Shown here: positions 34,441 to 45,576 of the stretch, piece by piece
How positions within the stretch are numbered: position 1 is the stretch's first letter
How the letters are laid out: every line of letters begins with the position of its first letter
Origin: Ipomoea triloba
Lineage: Eukaryota > Streptophyta > Magnoliopsida > Solanales > Convolvulaceae
Assembly (NCBI RefSeq): GCF_003576645.1
Contig: NC_044930.1
Span: 6,495,523 to 6,559,522, forward strand
Length of the DNA: 64,000 nucleotides
Reading direction: 5' to 3'
Position numbers and translations under genes: made by a program
The notes under the pieces: generated by a model
Database searches by the model: none
Seen by the model: the letters and a program-made list of their open reading frames with translations, nothing else
Told to the model about the DNA's origin: nothing

Positions 34441-34684
34441 TTCTGAGTATTGACCTTATGTATTATTAATGAATTATACTTATATCTATGTAATTATACT
34501 ATTATACCTTATGTTTAAAAATATATAGAGAGATTGCCATACAACTAAGCTAATAATTACATGAAAGAAGGGATGAGAATTGACACACTAATTATCATAA
34601 TAATTATTAGAAAATTAAGCTAATAATTACGGGAAAGAAGAGATGGGAATTGGCAGAATAATTACCATAATAATTATTAGACAA

Positions 34685-34981
34685 TTATACTAAGGAATAA
34701 GGTTCAAATTGGCCACTGAATGTAACTTAAAAGTGCAATTAGACCACTGAACCAAAAAAAATACAATTAGGCCACTAAACCCTCTAAATATATGCAATTT
34801 CACCTAATAGCATGTTACCAGCCATTTAATCAGGTTACTTGCTTACATTTTAAAATAATTTTTAATAATAAACTATTAAAATAAAAAAATTAAAATCATT
34901 TAAAAATTTTAAAAAAAAACACACACACACACACACCATAATAAAGCAAAAGTTGTTTTGTGAAAGAAGTTGAGTTTCCGA

Positions 34982-35036
<55 letters not shown>

Positions 35037-35402
35037 TAATTAATTAATTAATTAATTAATTAATTAATTAAATTTGATTCATCCACATGTTTCCTATCAA
35101 GGTGGCAATGGTATTACTAAAGGGAGGGGAGGGGTGGCCGCAGGTGTGTTATTATTATTATTATTTTTTAATTTTTTTAATTTTTAATTTTAATAGTTTA
35201 TTATTAAAAAATATTTTAAAATGCCAACCCACTGTCTATGTAAGCAAGTAACCTGAAAAAATGCATGGAAACCTGCTATCAAGTGAAATTGCATACATTT
35301 GAAGTGTTTAGTGGCGTAATTGCACTTTTTTTGGGTTCAGTGACCTAATTGCACTTTCAGGTTACGTTCAGTGGCTAATTTGAACCTTATTCCTTATACT
35401 AA
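34685..35402. mobile_element. Mutator-like foldback, 700 bp, 9-bp target duplication
   Basis: The element spans 34,694-35,393. Both termini read GGAATAAGGTTCAAATT inwards, and the arms (about 210 bp each) continue with CACTGAA, 'aaagtgcaattag' and 'aagcaagtaacctg' words. The flanks 34,685-34,693 and 35,394-35,402 are exact TTATACTAA. The centre holds an A-rich CACA tract, (AAT)n at about 34,985-35,035, (TTAA)n to about 35,070, and a G-rich patch near 35,118. There is no transposase. Confidence 0.88.
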
Positions 35403-35630
35403 TAGATGCACAATTAATTTCTTAATTACCACAATAGTTATATGCAATTAAACTAATAATTACACGAAAGAAGGGATGAGAATTGCCATAATAAGTTTAA
35501 TTACCATAATAATTAGTAGACTATTATATTACTATCCGTGTAATTATTAGCTTAATTATCATAATAATAAATAGGTATTTATTTAATATATGTGCAATTA
35601 ATGCCTTAATTACCATAATAATTATTAGTC

Positions 35631-35687
<57 letters not shown>

Positions 35688-37750
35688 CAGAGAGTGTGTG
35701 TGTGTGTGAGAGACAAAAGTGTCATTTTCTTGCTCATTTTAGAAAAAAAAAAGTTTGAAATTTAAAATAAGTCAACACAAGATTACAATACTTAACAAAA
35801 TTAAATCATATTTAAGTAAATATCTTAAATTCGGGACATGTATATATAAAAATTACCAAATAAAGTCATTACTGATTTATGTATACATGACTTTATTTGA
35901 TATGCTTTATATATATGTATATATATAGATTTTTTTTCCTAATTTGTTATAAGGTTAGAAAATTATATATTATACATGTTGTCATAAAAAAATTAGAACT
36001 TTGTTTTTCCAAAAAAATAAAATAATATTTTTACTGTTTCACGCTAATTGTCATTAAGTTATAGAAACTAGAAAGTTTGTAATGACTAAAGTTTATTTAC
36101 AATGAAAAAATAAAAATTAAAAAATGAAGTAATAAAATAACTACAATGAACTAATTGTGCAATTATATTGGTTTCTTAAAAAAATTATTTTAGTGTTAAT
36201 TTAAATAAAATACACATGCATGTCACCCGAATTGGAATAGTTTTTGTAATCCAAAATAAATTGTAATGGTCTTATTAATAAATATTAATATCACAAAAAA
36301 AAATTGTAATAGTCTTATTAATAAATATTAATATCAATATAGAATCGTTATTGATGTGAATGAATATTTGGCACACTAAATTTTATTCTGCAATGTTGGT
36401 TAAGATATCTTATTTAACTATTTCAAATTAAATGTTACTTTTTGATTGCTTTTTTTTTTTTTTTTTGTCTATAATAATACTAATTTTGTGTACAATTATT
36501 AATCAACTGAAGATTTTTAGTAAAGACTGAAATTACATCGAGTGACATATTTACATCATTCGTTAAATATTACCCCGTATATACTTTGAAATTATTCATT
36601 AACCTTAAAGGTTGGGCCATTTGTGATGTTAATGAGAAATATATAGCACACTCTTGACATTTTCAATGGTACTCTATTGGTTGTAATGAAATTAGCTTAC
36701 CATGTTATAGAAGCATGCATATTGGCAATGACAAATGCTGACACCAATATACTAATAGCTAATGGCTATCACTCCATCATACCCAAGACTGCAGTTCAAG
36801 TTTAACAGAATACAATTTTCATCGATGCTTTCTTATGCAATTACCATCAACTAACAAAAGGTAGGTCAAACACTATTGAATGTTGGCTTGCTATTATAGA
36901 AACCAGTTTTTGTTCATGTCAATTATATGTGGGTATATGATTGCATCAAGAGTGAGTAATCTAAACGTGCTCAAAATCTTAATTTTCAAGCACGCCTTTC
37001 AGTCATTGTTTCCGACACCAACTAGCATTGCCCCATTGTCGGAACAACCCGTTTACCACCTGCCCTTAAACTAGTACTAAACGTAATATTATGAAAAATT
37101 GATTTGTATATAACTTCAATCAAATTTTATTATTATTATTATTATTATTATTTTTTTAGGATAGTCAAGTTTTATTAATCGAATGAAACACATAAAATAA
37201 GACAAAATAAGCATTAATTTTGAATGTAATAACCTAATTATAATGAATATCTTATTCAAAAATTTCATAACAAATAATATAAGATATTATCGAAGTACTA
37301 CCCGATACTAAACTTCTAGTTTAATTTAAAAGTATACCTTTTTTTTTATAAATAAAATATCTAAGGATACCAATATTCTAAAATAATAAATCTGCATTTA
37401 TGATTTCTAATTAACAATCATAACATAATAATGATGGTATGCTTAAATTCTTTTATAGATACAGAAAGAGTGATCGATATTCGGAAACTCAAAAATCGAA
37501 ATACAGACAGGCTTGGTAATATTGCATTTATCGCACATGACTGTCGATTGATCTCCCTTGCATTTAGCTGGTAACATAAATACTATTGCTCTTGGCATTA
37601 CTATAAACCTAGGAGATGTTTTGTTTGCTCCAATAGGAGGTGTTTTGCTACTACAATAGGTGGTAGTGTAAATCTTAAATTATAATTTAATTATAATTTT
37701 TAATATTTTTGTATTTAGCAAATGGTTTTAGACCCCTATTTATAAATTAT
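35394..37750. other. Intergenic, AT-rich, microsatellites
   Basis: A compound (TA)n-(GA)n-(TG)n microsatellite lies at about 35,634-35,709, a T run at about 36,450-36,466 and (ATT)n at about 37,126-37,150. No gene or well-bounded element was seen. Confidence 0.6.
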
Positions 37751-37751
37751 T

Positions 37752-38115
37752 ATAGGCCGTTTAGTTGGAATTAGAGAATTAAGAGGAAAATGAATTGTAA
37801 TTTCATAGAAAAAAGAATAAAGTCAGAATTTAAATTACATTGTTTGGTATGCAAGAATAAACTGAGTAAGAATTGAAAGAGAATAAGTAAATAAAGACTA
37901 AAATATCCTTGTATAATAATAATAATAATAATAGTAATAATTAATAAGAGCAAAATTGTAAATTACAATAGAATTCCAATTCCACGGTGTGGAGTTACAA
38001 TTCATAGGGGAACCCCATTACTTGCAATTCAATACTTCAACCAAATAATGGAATTGCAATTCAATGGAGTTTGGTAGGAATGTGATTGCAATTCCATACT
38101 ACCAAACACCCCATT
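37752..38115. mobile_element. Tourist-like MITE
   Basis: The left end is GGCCGTTTAGTTGGAATTAG. The right end, in reverse complement, is GGGGTGTTTGGTAGTATGG. Repeated 'gcaattccat'/'gaattgcaat' words lie near the right end. The target duplication is unclear. 38,116-38,640 next to it contains two diverged copies (about 150 bp apart) of 'ttcttcacaacatcataatc' DNA. Confidence 0.5.
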
Positions 38116-39079
38116 ATTTTGACTTTTTGTTATCTTCATTCTTCAAGTTTGGTTTGTTCTTCTTCACAACATCATAATCACATGTTCAACACTACGTTGA
38201 AGACAAATGAAGAGTTGAGAATGAATGAAGAACCAAACAAAACAACCTACTTGTGGTTAACAATAACTCTCATTTCCCAAGAAGCGCCAAATTAAACTAT
38301 TGTCCTCAAGAGCCAAACTTATTCATAATTCAATTTAAATTTGTAATTTTTCTACATTTAGCATAGGGTTTTAGGCCCCTCTTTCTCAATGACTATTTTC
38401 AACTTTCCACCAACTTCATTCTTCATGTCTAATTTGTTCTTCTTCATGGCGTTATAATCACAAGTTCAACACTGCGTTGAAGATGAATGAAGAACCAAAG
38501 CAAACAACATAGTTGTGATTAACAAGGACTCTCATTTCATAGCAAGCACCAAACCTATAATCCTCAAGAGCCAAACCTATTCATGAGTTTTTTATTTTGT
38601 TTTGTTTGTGTTTTTTTTTTTAACTTAAAATATGTAATCCTATATGCATCCAATCCACCAAATCCGTCATTAGTGGATCAGATCATACTGGATCCATACC
38701 CCTAACGGACGTGGGTGTGGATGAGATTTTTCAAATCGATATTTCTTTAACGGATTGAATGTGACTTCACTCCAAATCCGCTCCAATCCACTCCGCGTTC
38801 ACCCTTAAATTTTTCAATGTTTCTTTCTAAAATGGGGAAAAAAAGAAATTGTATTTTGACAATATCGATTTGGTTAGAAAAAAGTATGAACAAATAAGTA
38901 TTCATTAAGGCATTAATCTAGTAGATGAGAAATCTCACTTAAAACTTATTTTTTTGTGATAAATTTGAACATTAGGAGTTTAAATTTGTGTTAGACTCCT
39001 TTGTGTATAGAAGTATAATTTAGTGTTGAGTTTTGAAAAACTTTAATAATAACAATAACAATAAAAACTTGAAAAACTT
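38116..39079. other. Intergenic with a diverged local duplication
   Basis: 38,130-38,330 and 38,400-38,600 are similar ('tttgttcttcttcacaacat', 'agatgaatgaagaaccaaa', 'ccaaacctattcatgag'), a diverged tandem duplication of about 270 bp period. No gene was seen. 38,640-38,810 has 'ccaaatccgctccaatccac', probably an old hAT-like MITE end. Confidence 0.5.
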
Positions 39080-39570
39080 TCCTCAAGCTAAATGTAGATG
39101 CATCTATCGATTCTACCAACGACAAGATGGGTTTTGGCTGCGTGATCAGGGATGAGCATGGCAAGTTCGTGGCAGCAAGAGGAATCCAGTGGAATGGTGT
39201 GTTCTCACTCAGAGAAGCCGAAGCTACTGCTATAAGGGAGGCATTAAGTTGGATTAAAAGTTTAAGCCTTGATAAAGTCTTCTCTACAGGTTGTTAACAG
39301 TCTCAATTCGTTTCTAAGAGAATCATCATTTCATGTAATTCTAAATGACATTAAAAACGTGTTGTGCGACTTTTCGCATGTGTTTTTATCTTTTGTAAAG
39401 CGATCAGCGAACGGTGTTGCTCATGCTATAGCTAGGCAAGCCGTTTCTAGTACTGGTTGCTCCGAGTGGCTTTCTGTTTCGCCACCTTTTCTTTGTAATG
39501 CTTTGTTTTCGGACTTGAATTAATGTTATGTTTTATTCTCAAAAAAAAAAACAATAATAATAATAATAAT
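39080..39570 (+). pseudogene. LINE fragment, RNase H domain with a frameshift
   Basis: 39,085-39,290 encodes the start of an RNase H domain (LNVDASIDSTNDKMGFGCVI, EAEATAIREALSWIK). A frameshift near 39,290 moves the rest (VVNSLNSFLRESSFHVILND, ANGVAHAIARQA) to the frame open to 39,523. An A-rich tail lies at 39,541-39,570. It is the 3' end of a plant LINE and is non-functional. Confidence 0.85.
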
Positions 39571-39689
39571 TTAATTTCTTTTTGAAAACAACAGCAACAA
39601 CAACATTGGCCAAAATTATCTTTATGTTTTTTTGGGCAAAACACAAAGTATGCATTTTTTAAAAAGATCATACAAATGTGGATAGATTA

Positions 39690-39960
39690 TACCATGGACC
39701 AATATTAACCTTGCATTGTGCATTTTAATTCAACATGACATTTAAATTATATGCATGCAATTAACATATTATGTGTCTGCAACTAACATATTGTGTCCCT
39801 ATAAATAAATTGAAGGTATATAATATGTTAAATGAATGTACATAATAAGTTAATTGTAATAAATGCATAATTTATTAATTAAATATAGTTTTGGACTAAG
39901 GTCCAAAATATAAAATGACATTTGGCTATGATATGGAAAATTATTTTGTGGACACGGGTT
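39690..39960. mobile_element. Possible MITE of the palindrome-ended group
   Basis: GATTATACCATGGACC at the left and GGACTAAGGTCC at the right are compatible with the ends of the family seen at 20,042. The interior has repeated 'caattaacatattatgtgtc' words. Borders are unproven. Confidence 0.3.
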
Positions 39961-40020
39961 CATCTTATTGAGTTTAAAAATACACAATTTATATACTGAA
40001 TGTTCATAATTTACCTACTG

Positions 40021-40252
40021 AATGTTCACAATTTTTTTTTTTTGAGTACTACTGATTCGCTTACAATGTAGTATCTGTTCATAGTTACTTTCTTAACATA
40101 CTGAAGCACAAAGAGTCTTACAATGTAGTATCTGTTCATAGTTACTTTCTTAACATACTAAAGCACAAAGAGTCAACAGTCGCTTCCACTGAAGCTCGAA
40201 CCCACTCTCTTCCATATAGGAGTGTAAATTAGATGCCACTAAACAATGTTCA
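40021..40252 (-). mobile_element. SINE with a 54-bp internal tandem duplication
   Basis: Minus-strand SINE at 40,032-40,244: T run 40,032-40,043, then two copies of the 'acaatgtagtatctgttcat ... gaagcacaaagagt' segment (starting about 40,061 and 40,115), then box B region 'gaagctcgaaccc' and head 'gatgccactaaacaat'. AATGTTCA occurs on both sides (40,021-40,028 and 40,245-40,252). The duplicated part is the tail half of the SINE. Confidence 0.8.
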
Positions 40253-40665
40253 GTATATATTTTGACCGGTCTGCATAACTGATAACAATTGGCAAATATG
40301 GTAACCTGCATTACATGCACCTATGTGTACGAGGGGATTTGTGACCCAAGTAGTGAAAGTTGCGGTGGTACAATGTTGATTTGTTGTGCAGCAGCACTGT
40401 ACCATATCTTTGCAGTCTTGCAGCTGCACTGCACAGTGCACACCCTCCCATTTCCCATCCCCCTCTCAGCCACCCACCCAAGACCCTAGGATCATCATAT
40501 CTGGGACAATTAATACACTTCATTTAAAGATATAAATAGAGGATACTTGAGAGTTGAGACTTGAGAGAGAGAGAGGGGGTGGCTAATCAAGGGTTTTTGT
40601 CAAAAATTTAAAAGAGATAAAGAGTCACGTGGCTATGACTTGCACGCTCGGCGGGTGAATGATCC

Positions 40666-40676
40666 ATCGGTTAATG

Positions 40677-40719
<43 letters not shown>

Positions 40720-40739
40720 AAACAATCGGTTAATGAGTT
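40666..40739 (-). mobile_element. Retroposed poly(A) tail only, 15-bp target duplication
   Basis: A 44-bp insert (40,681-40,724) made of C, about 37 T and GAAACA is flanked by exact ATCGGTTAATGAGTT repeats at 40,666-40,680 and 40,725-40,739. It is the signature of target-primed reverse transcription that stopped after copying little more than the tail of an RNA. Confidence 0.88.
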
Positions 40740-41557
40740 GTTTAGTTGGATACAATTGTAATTTAATTATAACACAATTTTTTGATTATTTAAATTATAT
40801 TGTTTGATTAGTGAGAATTATAATTCCATTAAATTACAAATTTTTTTTTATTTAGTTGAAATGCAATTTATATTCTCCCTATATGAAGTGCAATTCAACG
40901 GGGAAGAGAAATGGATAAAGGAAGAAAAAAATCATTTTACCTTTAATTATTATTAGTATTATTATTACACACGAACATTTTAGTATTTATACGACTTCTT
41001 CCATTCTCATTCCCAATAATTTTATTAATCTTTATCAAACAATGTAATTTGAATTCATACTTTATTATCACATTATTCTTTTCTCACCGAATTATAATTT
41101 CTTCTTTCCTAATCCCTTCATTCCAACCAATCGCCATGTTATTAATGGGAAAATAATTGTTTTAGTTTATTAATTATATTCATATTGTAGACTCAATTCA
41201 TTTATTATTATTATCACACACAGAATTTTTCCTTTAAGTATGTGTAAAGTGATAGTTTTAGTTTACCATTAACCAATTATGTTAATAATAATAATAATAT
41301 ATTTTAAAATTTCATATTAATAAATGACACTTTAGTCATTTTTTTTATTTATATCATTTTATATTAAATAATTAAGTATCGTTGAAGTTGAGGGGCATTT
41401 TTATTTTCAATAATGTAGTTAAAACTTCAAAATGGTTTTGATTTCTAAATTTACTAAATAATACGTGTTGAAATAAATATTAAGAATTTAAGTACTTTGT
41501 TATTTTCATGTCAATAAGTTTGAGGGAGTCTTTAATCTATAAGCACTTTTAATTCAT
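40740..41557. other. Intergenic, AT-rich, no gene seen
   Basis: It may include a Tourist-like MITE: 'gttgtttagttggatacaat' at 40,738 and 'cccttcattccaaccaatcg' at 41,114 are loose inverted ends. Otherwise it is low-complexity DNA. Confidence 0.4.
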
Positions 41558-42002
41558 GGGTCACACTAGTGTGAGATCGTCTCACGGATCCTTATTCGTG
41601 AGACGGGTCGAGTCGGGTCAAAGTACCATGCAAATGTCATACTTATATGTGCAAATATCATACTTATATGGTCAAATATAACACTAATCAAGAATACAAT
41701 TTTTGTTACTTATAAGAGAAAAAGTAATACATTTTTCATAATAAGTAATGTTGACAAGTGCCCCTTACTTATAATGGCAAATATAATACTTTTGAGGAAA
41801 AAAGTAATACTTTGAAATTGAAATGTAAAAGTATTGTATTTTCCCTTAAAATATTACATTTACCCTTATAAGTAACACAAATTTTATTCCTGATTAGTAT
41901 TATATTTGAGCATATAAGTATGACATTTGTGCATATAAGTGTTACAATTGCATATTGATCCGACCCGTCTCATGGCGAGACAGTCTCACACAAGTTTTTG
42001 CC
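41558..42002. mobile_element. Mutator-like MITE (GTGAGACGGTCTCAC family), second copy
   Basis: A 445-bp copy of the element at 26,542-26,995 in opposite orientation. Its ends are GGGTCACACTAGTGTGAGAT and, in reverse complement, GGCAAAAACTTGTGTGAGAC. It shares the interior words CATATAAGTATGACATTTG and AAAAAGTAATAC. The flanks TTAATTCAT and TTAATTTCA are only approximately repeated. Confidence 0.75.
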
Positions 42003-43900
42003 TTAATTTCATATGTCATTTACATTTTCTTTATAACAAAATCATTGATTATACCACAGTTGCATTTTCAATTTTTCATTTGTAACAAGACATCACAAAA
42101 GATAAACAACTAATATTATTGAAAGATATTTATAAAAAAGCTTGTTATGAAATAGCTTGCTCACATAAAGAAATGTTAATCAATGTCTGTTATTTGAGCA
42201 TCCATTTTACTTAAATGTTGTTCAAGAATTTATGTCAAAAATAAAAACATTACAAATAATATACTACACTACTATAGGAATATATGAAACCAATCATATA
42301 AATATCACCTTGATTATTTAGAAAGATACATTCATTTTATAACCAGTAAATTAACATTTAACAAAGCTAAAGATAACTATATATATATATTTATAAATCT
42401 TAGAAAAATAACAATTCTTTATTACGAATGAAGATAATCAGTATATATGAAGGTTTGGTTGAAGAAATTAAAGAAAACTCTATAAATTGACTAATATGTC
42501 CTTCAATAATTTGAGAATTTGAAGTGCAACATTAATTTTAATAGAATTTATTAGTAATTGATTAAAACGGATACTTTATACATTATTAAAGGGGGAATAT
42601 GTATATGGTAATAATTCATGAGTCTACAGTATGTATAATTAATAGACTAAAACTGTCATTTTTCCTTTATCAATTTGATAGTTGACTTTTAATTGGACTT
42701 AAATGGTTAATTGATTATAACATTTATCAATTTTCATTATCGATTTTGAATTTAACCATGAATGGTCCACCGACTATTGATTTTGTTATAATATTAAGCA
42801 TTCTATCAAATATTTATTTAACACAAATTAAATTTAAAGGTAATAATGTAAAAATTAGCTTGTTGTTGAGATGGACAAATATTGAGTTCATAAACTTAAT
42901 ACATTTGGTTCATCACTAGTGAGAATGTAAATAATTAAAAATTTACATTATTAACTTTAGTTTTAATATTTAGTAAATAGATATTTAAATGGAGGATCAA
43001 AATTGGAACAAAATCAAGAGTGAATGGACCATTTATGGTCAAATTAAAAGTCAATGATAAAAATTAATAAATGTCAATAATTAATAGACCATTTATGGTT
43101 CAATTAAAACTCGGTGATAAAAAAAAAATGATAAATGTCAATAGTCAATAAACCATTTAGGAATTAAGTTTTACTTTAGAAATATTAATTACAACTATAT
43201 TACACCATTCTTTGTAAGGTAATTTTATAATTTTCACCATTATTGTTTACGATTCAATGATTCATTCATTAAACTAATGCTTCTTTAAATTCTTAACATT
43301 TTTATAATTTCTAAATTTGACATATATTAAATTTAATACTCCAAATATATTATTCACTGGTAAAAAAAAAAAAAACTCTATCTCTTTTGCTTGTTTTCTT
43401 ATAATTTGTAATTTTTTTGATATTAAATATGGAATAGTACTTTAACATGAAATACTATGAAAAATTAAATTATAAATAAAGACAATTGTAATCAAATCTT
43501 CCCGACATTTGACCAGTAGGGACAACCTACTGGCCCTTTAGGTTTGAGCTGGATAGCTATGACAACCTAGACGGGTTAAGTTTATCTAGCGAGCATTATT
43601 ATTTTTCTCAATTTTTGAATATATAAATGATATATTTTGTTCAAGCCACGAGGTGTCATAAACATACTCTAATTGGAAGAGACACCTTTGAGCCCATATC
43701 ATATTCAGACTAATTCCCGTTCACACTAAACCAGCACAATTAAGAGACAAAGTGTTGGTCAGATCTATTTTTCCATACAAGAGGAGGCAAATGATATATA
43801 TTAACAGTAAACTAAATATTACAAAAATAAATAAATTAAATTTTATGTATCTTGAGTTAAATATCGTCAAGCGAGTAATTTGGAGGGAAAGTGGAGAGTA
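42003..43900. other. Intergenic region upstream of AGO4, with an inverted repeat element
   Basis: About 42,640-43,165 is an old foldback: 'gaatggtccaccgactattg' on the left against 'aatggaccatttatggtcaa' and 'caatagtcaataaaccattt' on the right. Elsewhere it is AT-rich with no gene. 43,500-43,760 is somewhat GC-richer but not coding. Confidence 0.5.
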
Positions 43901-43907
43901 AGAATCT

Positions 43908-44109
43908 CACGTGACATTAAAGTCTCCCAAGCCGGTACAGCGTATAGTTGCAGTAGCAAAACAACCCGCCAAGAACCCAGAATCCTGTTAGGACACTGAT
44001 ACGATTTAAGGGAAGGTATGTAATAGCAGCCTGTATATAAATGGCAGCTTAGGGTTTTCTTTCATCACACACTCTCACTCATTCATCATACACCATTTTT
44101 CAGCGCTAG
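43908..44109 (+). promoter_or_regulatory. AGO4 promoter and first leader exon
   Basis: A G-box CACGTG lies at 43,908-43,913 and a TATA box TATATAA at 44,034-44,040. A telo-box-like AGGGTTTT at 44,051-44,058 is a motif common in plant genes expressed in dividing cells. Transcription should start near 44,065-44,070. The leader exon probably ends at GCTAG|GTTCGT (44,109/44,110). Confidence 0.6.
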
Positions 44110-44471
44110 GTTCGTTCCCCTCTCCTCTTTAAGCATAGATTGTTTTTTGTTTTTCCTTTTTTTGGTGGTGTTTATGGATATTTGTGTATGTATATGTGTT
44201 TATATCGTGTATGTTTGAATGTATATATGATTTTTGTAAGTATTCTTCATCTGATCTCTTCTCTCATTGCTCTTCTGGTGTTTCTATGGTTTTATTTGTT
44301 TTGTTTTTGTTTTTGTTTTTCATTTTTTATGTCACGTATGCATATATGTGTGTGTTTTATGTTATGTATGTATATGTGTGTGTGTATGTATGTATGTATG
44401 AGTAGATATGATTTTTGTAAGTATTCTTCATCAGATCTCTTCTCTCATTGCTCTTCTGGTGTTTCTATGGT

Positions 44472-44503
<32 letters not shown>

Positions 44504-45563
44504 AATAGATATGATTTTTGTAAGTATTCTTCATCTGGTTTTCTCTTTTATTTCTCTTCTGATGTTTCTATGGATGATCTGGGGTTTTATATCGCGTATC
44601 ATGTATGTATATTATATGTGTGTGGGGCCGTAGGGGGATATACATATGTCAGATATGTATGCATAAATCAGAATCTCATCTTTTATTCATCTTTTGGTGT
44701 TTCTAGTATGGATGAAAGTGTACCTTTTGTGTTGATGATGGTTTATTAATTAATTATTTAATTTTCTACAGTGATCTTTATTCTTTGGGCAAACGATTTG
44801 AAATAGAGTTTGTTTTTTTATTTTTACAAATTTTGTCTGCCTTATGTTTGAAAATAACGCTTGGCTAGGGCAGTTTAGTGGTTTACACCGAAGGTTACTT
44901 TATTATTATTGTTGTTATTATTATTTACATTATTATTTCTATGATACAGTTTATTATTGCTCCTTTTGGTTTTTGGACACTGCAGTTAGATCATTTTTTA
45001 ATATTTATAAACATTTTAATAAAGTTTATTTTTAGTATCATATTTTTAATTGAATGAATATATATTCGTTGATGTATGTTATGATGCACATAAATATTGA
45101 ACTTTGTAAAATTGTTAATTTTAAAAATTGAAAAAAATACATTTAAAAAAAAAATTATGTGCAGCTTTCACCTATTTCAAAAATTCCCCAATTCTTAAGC
45201 AAATTTTAATTTTTACACTTATCGTATATTGCATGTCATTGTGTATTATACTCTGTCTTATGTTCTAGAAAAAATATGTTTCATGTGGGTTTCTTAGTAA
45301 TTGCAAGTAAAATTCATTTTTTCAAATTGTAACAGTCCCATTTCAACTGCAAATATGATGAGATGTATGTATGGCCAATGTTGTTATACTGGAAACTGAG
45401 CTAACAATCAACTGCATTACTTGTTTCATGCATTTATGCATCTTTGTTTCATTTTACATCTAACTAAGCTCCAATTCTCAAATTTGTTTTTGATCTGTTT
45501 TTTGTGTTGATTTTTTTCCTGTGAGTTAAAAGTCTCAACTTTCCCTTTGTGTTGGTTATTTAG
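44110..45563 (+). other. AGO4 5'-UTR intron with reiterated splice-donor modules
   Basis: Inferred intron of about 1.45 kb ending TTATTTAG at 45,563, 13 nt before the ATG. It carries three clear copies and a fourth partial copy of a module: 'gatttttgtaagtattcttc' followed by 'atctcttctctcattgctct' and 'tctggtgtttctatgg' (starting about 44,228, 44,409, 44,513 and 44,670). Each of the first three holds GTAAGT. TG/TATG microsatellites lie between them. Confidence 0.65.
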
Positions 45564-45576
45564 ATATTCACTAGAA

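Noticed and set aside
44140..44750. Cys/Phe/Val-rich ORFs of 70-120 codons upstream of AGO4
   Set aside because: They come from TATG/TG microsatellites and the repeated intron modules and lie in the inferred 5'-UTR intron.
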